From Verrucomicrobium spinosum DSM 4136 = JCM 18804 (GTDB lineage: Bacteria; Verrucomicrobiota; Verrucomicrobiia; Verrucomicrobiales; Verrucomicrobiaceae): a stretch of DNA of 64,000 nucleotides. A model generated the notes under the pieces. The model had not been told where the DNA came from, ran no database searches, and worked only from the letters and a program-made list of their open reading frames with translations. Shown here piece by piece: positions 9,018 to 15,377 of the stretch (within the stretch, counting starts at the first letter, position 1; each line of letters starts with the position of its first letter). The position numbers and the translations under genes were made by a program. Location: positions 5,055,105-5,119,104 of the forward strand of contig NZ_ABIZ01000001.1 of assembly GCF_000172155.1 (NCBI RefSeq), in the 5' to 3' direction.

Positions 9018-9734
9018 ACCCGCCCGCCCCTGTCAATCGTTCCCCCCTCCCTCCCACCAGGGCGGCCGCCCAAACCCGCCCCAAACCGCCCTGGCAGGGC
9101 AACAAATAATTTCAACCATTCCCCCTCAAAAAGGGGGCAAGACCCAAACCCGCCCTCTTTTGGGGTGGGAGGGGAATAGATTCCTTATGGGGGTGGGGGT
9201 GGAGTTCCTGAAAGTGGCGAATGCTGCCCCTTTTGGGGCTGAGAGTCTCCGTTAGGGGTAAAAACCTTCAAAACCTTCCCTTACCTCCCCGATTCCTTGG
9301 ATAATCGGGGGAAAGATCACCGGGGTGGTTTCGGCAGCAAGGCTGATGGTCAAGGGTGGTTCCATCTAGAGCAGGAGGAACGGAGGCGGAAAAACGGTCT
9401 AGAACCGGGGTGGTCGGGGAGGTTTTGGGTGGTCCCTATTTTTAACTCAGGGGGTACGGGGGACGGGGAGCGGCTCAACCCAGCTGCCATCAGCCCGCCT
9501 ACGGCGCTACAGTGCGCCGCTGCGCGGCGAGGGATCATGCCGGCAGAGTGACCGCGCTGGTAGGCTCGTAGTGCACCGTGCCAGGTTCTGGCCATGCCGG
9601 TAGGCCCGTGGCCACGCATGACCCTACGGCCGCGCTCCTGCTCAGGCCTGCCCTATCCAGGGTCATGGCCATGCCCGGCAGAGTGGCCGCGCGCCTGGCT
9701 CTGCCGGCAGATACCGTGCAGATCTGATGCACCG

Positions 9735-9768
9735 CACAAGCGGCCGTGCACGTGCACGATCGCTTGTG
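9735..9768. repeat. 34-bp nested palindrome
   Basis: Outer arms CACAAGCG and CGCTTGTG surround a perfect 14-bp palindrome, CGTGCACGTGCACG (9745-9758), all sharing one centre. Only 2 positions on each side interrupt the symmetry. This is the kind of site a dimeric DNA-binding protein recognises. The same phage encodes a ParB-like protein at 15378-18107, but binding is untested. Confidence 0.75.
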
Positions 9769-9788
9769 GCGCGCTCGCTGCCAGGATC

Positions 9789-9813
9789 ATGGCCATCACC
9801 AGGTGATGGCCAT
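9789..9813. repeat. 25-bp perfect palindrome
   Basis: Arms ATGGCCATCACC and GGTGATGGCCAT flank a single A. It lies 20 bases beyond the nested palindrome and repeats the ATGGCCAT word found at 9665. No frame that uses it as coding sequence is credible. It is part of the candidate origin or partition region. Confidence 0.75.
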
Positions 9814-9889
9814 ATGGTACGGATGTGCTCCCAATTGGATACTGCAGGAGCAACCTGGTCGAAACAATCCTACCAGAAACCTCCCCAGC

Positions 9890-11797
9890 CTACTTGCTCG
9901 GCACTGTCTCAGTGAGCGACGGTTTCCGCCGAATCATCACCTTGCTCAGGTCGTTGCCTCCACGGGCGCCCACCTCGAAAACCTCCCGATCAGCAGCTCT
10001 CCAGAAGCGGCCGCTGGCAGCCTTGCTCTTGAAGTACTTCCCAAACCAGCTCCGCATAGAGTAATTCATCCAGATCTCAGCCTGACGCGTGCGCAGCGGA
10101 TCTGGCCCCTTAGGCGTAGGCTCATCCCCTTCCTCACCAAATGGCACATCAGAATGAACGCCACCAGGCTTCTTGTACTTGAAGCCATTCTTGTCCCCCT
10201 CCGTCTCCAGCACGGCCTCCACGGTCCAGAGCTTGTCCTGGAACAACCTGTTACGCCTAGCCACACCCACCACAGCCTGGAGCGTCACAGTGATCACGTG
10301 ATCCTCCTCCGGAGGCAGGTCCGCCGGCCTCGCTGGCACCAGCTCACGGAAGATCGCCTTCATGAGCGTCTCCATCTCCCGTCCCTCCACGTTGCCGGCG
10401 TCGGGCGCGTCAAAGGGCGCCAACGCATTCCCCAGGCTCGCGGCCGCCACGATAGAGGGCACCACCCGGGACCAGGACTCGAACGAATCCAGCAGCTTCT
10501 CTTTGGTCAACGGCCGCCCCAGACGGTCCCACCACTGCACCAGGCCCCACAGGGCAGAGAGCACCTGGCTACGTGCAGCATCATCAGCAAAGAAATCCTC
10601 ATCCAGCATCAGCACGTCATCCGGCAGCACACGCTCCCGCGCCGTGGTGCGTGAGAAAAGGTCAATCACCAGCGTGCGCCGCTCCAGGTCATCATTCAGC
10701 TTCAGCTCATTGCCGGTCATGAGCGTGGCCGCATAGAGCGGACCATGAAACAACTCCTTCGTGCCCATCACACGGCACGACCAGTCGGGAGCCGTCAGCC
10801 AGCGATGCAGGTGCTCATTGCGCACCTTACCGCGCTGCAAATCGTCGAAAAACACATATGGGCCAAAGGCCTGCGCACAGGCATCCAGTTCCTTCCTTAC
10901 CTCATTCTTATCCTCATAGCTGAAGCCCGCACGCGCCGCAGAGCCGTGCACCGCATGCACACACAGCTGCGCCAGGCGCGATTTCCCCGAACCCGGCAAA
11001 TTCGCATTCCACATGAACATGGGCGAACGGCCGCCGAAAAGCCGCGCAGCAAACAGCGTCAGCATGGCCGAGAATTGCACCGCCATAGATCGATTCTCAG
11101 CCCAGGGGAAATACTGCAAAATCTTGACCAGATGCAGGCGGGATCTTTCCTCATCCCAGTCCTCATCATAGTCCAGACTGCCCCGCAGAGTGAAGGTCTT
11201 CGATTCCTTGTCATACCCCTGCTTCAGCAGCTCCATTTTCCTGAAACTCTTACGCCGGTCGTCAGGCTCCCCAGTCAGAAGGTTAATCCCGGCATCCAAG
11301 GCCTTGCGAAACACCGGCAGCTTCACCTTGTGGATATGTTCCACCACAGGCAGACGGTCCCGCAGATCATCACTCTCCAAGATGGATGACGCCTGGAGCA
11401 GTTGCAGTTCTCCATAGAGCGGTATCCACTCCACCACATCCGTCTTATCGTTCCTTTTCTTCTCAAACCCCTCCACAGGCATGATCCCGCACTGCATAGG
11501 CAGCCAGGTGCGCAGCCGGCCGGGTGTCATCACCTTCCACTCCCCGGTCAGCTCATCGATGGTGCCAATCTCCCGGCCCCGGAGATACAGGCCATACTCC
11601 CCGGTAGCCATGTAGCTCACCACCTTCCGCACCACATCATGGATCGGCAGCTTGGTCTTGACGCACTTGACCCGCAGCGCCTCATCTTCCGTCGCTGGCA
11701 GACCAGCCTGCTCCCGGAGGGTCGCCAGCCCCCCAGCCAGCTCCCCACTGCCCGGGTGATCATGTCTGAAATCGTCGTCATCAAGATGAATGCTCAA
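9890..11797 (-). CDS. Phage primase-helicase-type AAA ATPase
   Basis: 635 residues. The central ATPase has Walker A NLPGSGKS (about 266-273), Walker B YVFFDDL (about 320) and a sensor segment TLMTGNELKL followed by DDLERRTLVIDLF. This is the layout of SF3-like or DUF927-type phage helicase domains. The N-terminal 240 residues (GLYLRGREIGTIDELTG) would bind DNA or primase. Likely unwinds the phage origin next to the 9.0-9.9 kb palindromes. The start overlaps the upstream primase-like gene by 17 bases. The exact family could not be fixed. Confidence 0.72.
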   Translation of the reverse strand: MSIHLDDDDFRHDHPGSGELAGGLATLREQAGLPATEDEALRVKCVKTKLPIHDVVRKVVSYMATGEYGLYLRGREIGTIDELTGEWKVMTPGRLRTWLPMQCGIMPVEGFEKKRNDKTDVVEWIPLYGELQLLQASSILESDDLRDRLPVVEHIHKVKLPVFRKALDAGINLLTGEPDDRRKSFRKMELLKQGYDKESKTFTLRGSLDYDEDWDEERSRLHLVKILQYFPWAENRSMAVQFSAMLTLFAARLFGGRSPMFMWNANLPGSGKSRLAQLCVHAVHGSAARAGFSYEDKNEVRKELDACAQAFGPYVFFDDLQRGKVRNEHLHRWLTAPDWSCRVMGTKELFHGPLYAATLMTGNELKLNDDLERRTLVIDLFSRTTARERVLPDDVLMLDEDFFADDAARSQVLSALWGLVQWWDRLGRPLTKEKLLDSFESWSRVVPSIVAAASLGNALAPFDAPDAGNVEGREMETLMKAIFRELVPARPADLPPEEDHVITVTLQAVVGVARRNRLFQDKLWTVEAVLETEGDKNGFKYKKPGGVHSDVPFGEEGDEPTPKGPDPLRTRQAEIWMNYSMRSWFGKYFKSKAASGRFWRAADREVFEVGARGGNDLSKVMIRRKPSLTETVPSK

Positions 11798-12935
11798 ACC
11801 TAAGCCCCTCCACGATTGCCCGCCCTTTCAGAGGCGCGGGATTGAAATACAAAAGTCTCTGGTTCCGCCGGCCATCCGAGAACGGCACGAACTGGAGCAT
11901 GGCACGCCCCTTGTCATCCCGTAGCGCCTTCCCATCAGGCCCCTTTTTCTGGTGCATCTTCCCCTCGCGCCACGTGCACGGCAGACGGGGGTACAGCAGG
12001 CCGTGCATGGCCTGGCCGTCAGCACCCAGGATCTCCAGCACCACCCGGGCGTTTTCATTGTGCACCTCCGCCTGCCACTCTTCCTCCGTCGCCTTATCCA
12101 GGCGCACCACAGCGTGCAGAGATCTGCCGCCGCTCGCAATGATGGCCACAATCCGGATCTGCGCACGCACCAGGGCATTCAGCCACAGCTCGAAGGGTGC
12201 CTTATCGCTCTCCAGCAGCAGATACGGCCACCGTTGCACCGAGTCCTTTGTGCGACGGCTCATCGTCAGCTTGCCCCGTTGGGGCCGCCATTTGCCATCG
12301 ACCGGCTGCATCAGCCAGTTCATCCCTTCCGGAGAACCCAAGGGCATCGCCGCCGGCTCCGCCTTCGTGCCAGGTGTCTTCGCCAGCTTGTACGTCCCCT
12401 TGCCGATCCAGCGCATGAAGCCGCCCGTGGATCGCATATTCTCGAAAACCATGATCTTTTCCCCAGGCTCATACAGAGCATCCAGGAACGTCTCCGCCGT
12501 CATCATGACCGGATCTGTGGGCGAACGCTCCCTCAGCCACTTGATCCACCTGGCCCAATCCATCACCAGGGCAGGGTCCTGCACTGCCTCCAAGGCCGAC
12601 AGGTCAAACTTCACCTTCTTCTTCCGAGGCTGCTCAGACGCCATCCACCCCGCCTCACCCTTCGCCACCTGCTTCCCATCCAACAGGTAGCCCCGTGGCT
12701 CTTTATGAGCGGCATTCCGTGCCGAGTTGAGTTTGTACATCAGCTCACGATCTGTCCAGGGCGGCACACACTTCTGGTTCCACTCCTGCATCAGGCCCAT
12801 CGCTTCCTCAGGTTCGAGCCCAAAACCCCATACCAGGATACACGCCACGCCAAAGGTCACAGCAGAGCCATTATGGCCCTCCTCCGCACCCGGCCGCGTA
12901 TCCAGCAGCTTCCTCGCTCGTTCGATGATAGTCAT
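11781..12935 (-). CDS. Phage replication protein, possible primase
   Basis: 384 residues. The N-terminal part (NGSAVTFGVACILVWGFG, then MQEWNQKCVPPWTDRELMY) resembles the PriCT-like helical domain of phage primases. The later segment ASGGRSLHAVVRLD is typical of archaeo-eukaryotic primase (prim-pol) relatives, where GGR-x-LHA precedes the metal site. It overlaps the helicase gene, so the two products probably work together. No zinc finger is visible. The catalytic acidic pair is not certain from reading alone. Confidence 0.6.
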   Translation of the reverse strand: MTIIERARKLLDTRPGAEEGHNGSAVTFGVACILVWGFGLEPEEAMGLMQEWNQKCVPPWTDRELMYKLNSARNAAHKEPRGYLLDGKQVAKGEAGWMASEQPRKKKVKFDLSALEAVQDPALVMDWARWIKWLRERSPTDPVMMTAETFLDALYEPGEKIMVFENMRSTGGFMRWIGKGTYKLAKTPGTKAEPAAMPLGSPEGMNWLMQPVDGKWRPQRGKLTMSRRTKDSVQRWPYLLLESDKAPFELWLNALVRAQIRIVAIIASGGRSLHAVVRLDKATEEEWQAEVHNENARVVLEILGADGQAMHGLLYPRLPCTWREGKMHQKKGPDGKALRDDKGRAMLQFVPFSDGRRNQRLLYFNPAPLKGRAIVEGLRFEHSS

Positions 12936-12987
12936 AGTCGCTTCACTCCAGACACCAGACTAGAAGACTCCAGACACAAGACCTGAC
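12936..12987. repeat. AGAC-word repeat, copy A
   Basis: The gap contains CCAGACACCAGACTAGAAG followed by ACTCCAGACACAAGACC. The 11-mer AGACACAAGAC also occurs at 53706-53716 and, on the minus strand, at 62785-62795. No promoter or terminator shape is evident. Function unknown. Confidence 0.5.
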
Positions 12988-13683
12988 TCATGCCAGGCCT
13001 TCCAGCACTCGGAATTCAGTCACCCACACGACAGGATTCTCATCCCAGGCACCCGCACCGTAGAGCCCATCCCAAACGAGTTGGAACGCGTGCCGATGAT
13101 CCCGAATATCATCACTGCAACCTGTCAGCTCATCCGTAATCTGCACCCCTTCCGCTTTCGCACCTTCTTCTGTGATCTCCTGAAGCCTTTCCAGGTGAAC
13201 ACTTACCACATTCAAAAGGATGCGGGCAGCCTCACGGGGCATATGAATTGAAGGGGTCCAGGGCTGGCAGCCAATTACTGAACGCTGCTCATCTTCATCA
13301 TAATCAGCCCGGTAAAGCCAATTAGCCGAAATACCCTCAAACTTCGGAAAGCCCCGATGCGGACGAACGTCAAAGCAAGTTTCACGCACCCACAAAGTCT
13401 CACCAGGCCTGGCATAAGGCGTCGTGATCTCAATCGATCCCTCCTCCGGATACTCATCGATCCAAATCTTGAACACGCCATTGAACCAACCCTGGCCAAC
13501 GCTTTCCTTTGTCGCAGGCTCACCATCAGCTCCGCCGCCGACAAAATCAAAACACTCAACGACTCGCCCCAGCGCGACACGGCGCGTATTCTTCTTGAGC
13601 CCCGCTCGAGTTGCTCTCACCATTTGCCCGTTCATTAAGACAGGCCGTTCACCAAGTTCATGCGCAGCAATATCAGTGATCAT
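12988..13683 (-). CDS. ASCH-like phage protein
   Basis: 231 residues. The N-terminal segment RPVLMNGQMVRATRAGLKKNTRR matches the opening of ASCH-domain phage morphogenesis-like proteins (RPI-x-F-x5-RA-x2-GxKTQTRR). PGETLWVRETCFDV matches the conserved GD-x-LWVRE segment. These domains are RNA/nucleotide-binding folds related to PUA. In phages the role is not settled. It sits between replication and early genes. Its ATG at 13683 lies behind a short copy of the leader repeat. Confidence 0.68.
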   Translation of the reverse strand: MITDIAAHELGERPVLMNGQMVRATRAGLKKNTRRVALGRVVECFDFVGGGADGEPATKESVGQGWFNGVFKIWIDEYPEEGSIEITTPYARPGETLWVRETCFDVRPHRGFPKFEGISANWLYRADYDEDEQRSVIGCQPWTPSIHMPREAARILLNVVSVHLERLQEITEEGAKAEGVQITDELTGCSDDIRDHRHAFQLVWDGLYGAGAWDENPVVWVTEFRVLEGLA

Positions 13684-13707
13684 AAGTGTTCAATCAGTGG
13701 TTTCCTA
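13684..13707 (-). repeat. Phage stop-to-start leader repeat, short copy
   Basis: On the minus strand, TAGGAAACCACTGATTG then AACACTT runs from the TAG stop of the 103-residue gene to the ATG at 13683. The first 12 bases (TAGGAAACCACT) are identical to the copies at 2762-2797 and 32340-32356. It lacks the middle 11-base unit of the longer copies. Confidence 0.6.
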
Positions 13708-14016
13708 CACCTTCCCCATATCCACGAGCTGGCCCCAGTGCGCTTGCACTACCCTGCTCAGCTCATCACCCATTTCCCGCGACGACTTCCACCCAGAGCG
13801 GACCAGCTCGCAGGCCTGGCCCCACTGCCCCCGCAGAGACTCCCACTCCATCTCATTGTCCACCTTCTCCGGCTCCGCCGGCAGGTCCGCATAGTATCGC
13901 CGCTGGTAGCCCGGCGAATCCGCCAGGTACCGCTCCACCACGGCAATCGTCTGCCCACTCACCCCTGGCAGATCAAGGATGGCCCGCAGCGTTGTTTCAT
14001 CAGGCCAGTCAGTCAT
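13705..14016 (-). CDS. Small phage protein, unknown
   Basis: 103 residues, acidic and helical, Trp-rich (MTDWPDETT, EWESLRGQWGQ, AHWGQL). No recognised domain. The ATG at 14016 overlaps the stop of the upstream ribbon-helix-helix gene by 4 bases, which marks it as part of a coupled early operon. The stop codon is TAG and begins the short leader repeat. Function cannot be inferred. Confidence 0.55.
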   Translation of the reverse strand: MTDWPDETTLRAILDLPGVSGQTIAVVERYLADSPGYQRRYYADLPAEPEKVDNEMEWESLRGQWGQACELVRSGWKSSREMGDELSRVVQAHWGQLVDMGKV

Positions 14017-14291
14017 ACCTTGTCGTCAGAGCGAGGTTGGGGTGGTGGCGAAGGGAGCGCAGGCCTTTCCGGCTCCAGCACAAGCTCCATCTCCTGGAGA
14101 GAAGGCTCCGCTGGCTCCTCCGCCTTGATCTCCAGGACAACCGCCAAGTTAAACGGCAGATCCACGCCCATGGCAGACATCAGGAGGCGATGCTGGATCA
14201 GCTCCCCAGGCGTCATCTCAAAGACCGCCGCCTTAGCTTCTAGAGCCTCCACTACCTTGTCCGGGAGGCTGAAGGTGATTCGCTGGCTCAT
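14013..14291 (-). CDS. Ribbon-helix-helix-like small protein
   Basis: 92 residues. It begins SQRITFSLPDKVVEALEAKA: a strand followed by helices, as in CopG/Arc DNA-binding proteins, then FEMTPGELIQHRLLMSAMG. The C-terminal half is acidic and Pro-rich. Probably a DNA-binding repressor or accessory factor. It overlaps both neighbours by 4 bases (ATGA junctions). Confidence 0.6.
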   Translation of the reverse strand: MSQRITFSLPDKVVEALEAKAAVFEMTPGELIQHRLLMSAMGVDLPFNLAVVLEIKAEEPAEPSLQEMELVLEPERPALPSPPPQPRSDDKV

Positions 14292-14842
14292 ACGATCTCA
14301 AACCCTTTCCCCTTGAGGAACTCGCTATTGATCTTCTCCGGCCAGTCCGCCGGCCATTTCAAATGCCCCACCACATTGCCCGTGGTGACATCCTGCACCA
14401 TGGGCAACCACCCCTCATCCCTGTAAGCCACAAGCTTCAGCCCGTAGCCTAGAAATCCCAGGCAGAGCCGGTCCGCATCGAAGACTGCCTGCACCAGCAC
14501 ACAATCCTCTCGCTCAGTCGCCGCCCGCACCGTCAGACTCCCACGCTCGCCCCACGACACGCGCAGATCCTGTTCCGTCCACCCAGCACACTGGAGACTG
14601 TGCCGCATCTCCGCGCAGGTCTTCTGATAGAGCCGTAATGCTCCCGTCAGGTCCACAAGACGCGGCTCCAGATCACTTACCGCGGACTCCCGAGCCTTCT
14701 TCGTGATCTCATTCACCACAGCTCCCTTCAACTCCGCCAGTCCAGCCATTCGCTGCACCGTGGCACCAAAGTTCCAGAGCATACCAACCCCGACCCCAGC
14801 CAGAAACACCCCCAGGGCAAACCAAGGCATCCAGCTCATCAC
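14288..14842 (-). CDS. Phage membrane-anchored protein, unknown
   Basis: 184 residues. A single N-terminal membrane segment at about 5-25 (WFALGVFLAGVGVGMLW), then a soluble coiled-coil-like region and a globular C-terminus with no known motif. The topology suggests a cytoplasmic or periplasmic domain tethered to the inner membrane, as in superinfection-exclusion or lysis accessory proteins, but no motif supports either. It overlaps the neighbouring genes by 4 bases at each end. Confidence 0.5.
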   Translation of the reverse strand: MMSWMPWFALGVFLAGVGVGMLWNFGATVQRMAGLAELKGAVVNEITKKARESAVSDLEPRLVDLTGALRLYQKTCAEMRHSLQCAGWTEQDLRVSWGERGSLTVRAATEREDCVLVQAVFDADRLCLGFLGYGLKLVAYRDEGWLPMVQDVTTGNVVGHLKWPADWPEKINSEFLKGKGFEIV

Positions 14843-15348
14843 GCATCCCTCCTTTCCAGCCGGATAAAAATAGCGCGCCTGGCCAGGTCGGGACAGAGTT
14901 TGATCCCATCACCGCTGATCACCGTCACCGTGGCAAGATTCCGCTGCACGATATCCTGCGTCCCCCGAAGACGATACTGCCACAGGTGAGCCGAGACCCA
15001 TCGGGAGACTAGTTCACTTTCCCTCTTATTAAGGGCGCGGCAATCATCCACCCACAAGCATGGGCTAAATTTGTCCGCCACACCGGCCAACATATTCTCA
15101 TCGAACGACCAGCAAACAGCAGGAGCCATATCGTACGACTCCAAGACCCGGCGCACCAACGTGGACTTCCCACTCCAGGGCTCACCATCCACGCAAACCA
15201 GTGGCGGCCGGAAAACTTTCCGTTCCAGCGTGGAGGAGCACCTGGCCACGCCCACCCAATAGGCGAACAGCAGCGCGTTCTTCCGGCTCTCCTGGTCTGC
15301 AAACCTGAACCCGTCCAATAGCTGAAATGCGTCTTCGAAACCTTTCAT
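14839..15348 (-). CDS. Short phage P-loop ATPase
   Basis: 169 residues. Walker A DGEPWSGKST at about 54-63, Walker B CLWVDDC at about 96-102, and a C-terminal segment TVISGDGIKLCPDLARR that mirrors the sensor segment of the 635-residue helicase (LMTGNELKLNDDLERR). It therefore looks like a stand-alone copy of the helicase ATPase core without the DNA-binding N-terminus. A degenerate duplicate or a loader subunit are both possible. It ends by overlapping the membrane protein gene. Confidence 0.6.
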   Translation of the reverse strand: MKGFEDAFQLLDGFRFADQESRKNALLFAYWVGVARCSSTLERKVFRPPLVCVDGEPWSGKSTLVRRVLESYDMAPAVCWSFDENMLAGVADKFSPCLWVDDCRALNKRESELVSRWVSAHLWQYRLRGTQDIVQRNLATVTVISGDGIKLCPDLARRAIFIRLERRDA

Positions 15349-15377
15349 AGTCGTGTGTCTTGAGAGTGGATTGATAG

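Larger units (their letters stand above)
9018..9889. other. Gene-free phage interval with clustered hairpins, possible origin or centromere
   Basis: 872 bases without a supportable gene, between the helicase and terminase genes. The right part (9539-9813) carries many palindromes and repeated words: GCCGGCAGAGTG at 9539 and a near copy at 9673; CCAGGGTCATGGCCAT at 9657 and CCAGGATCATGGCCAT at 9781. The left part holds short hairpins such as GCCCTGGCAGGGC (9088-9100), CCCCC/GGGGG around 9121-9137, and two CCTTTTGGGG-like words. Long frames on both strands here reflect base composition. A replication origin or partition site is plausible from its place beside the replication genes, but this is inference. 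Confidence 0.5.

Noticed and set aside
8064-9179. 371-residue plus-strand frame opposite the terminase small-subunit gene
   Set aside because: Antisense to the better-supported small terminase. Low-complexity His/Pro/Arg product and no ribosome site.
9594-9806. Small genes in the palindrome-rich gap of the phage
   Set aside because: Frames exist on both strands over the same bases, caused by palindromes and high GC. No ribosome sites and no protein features.
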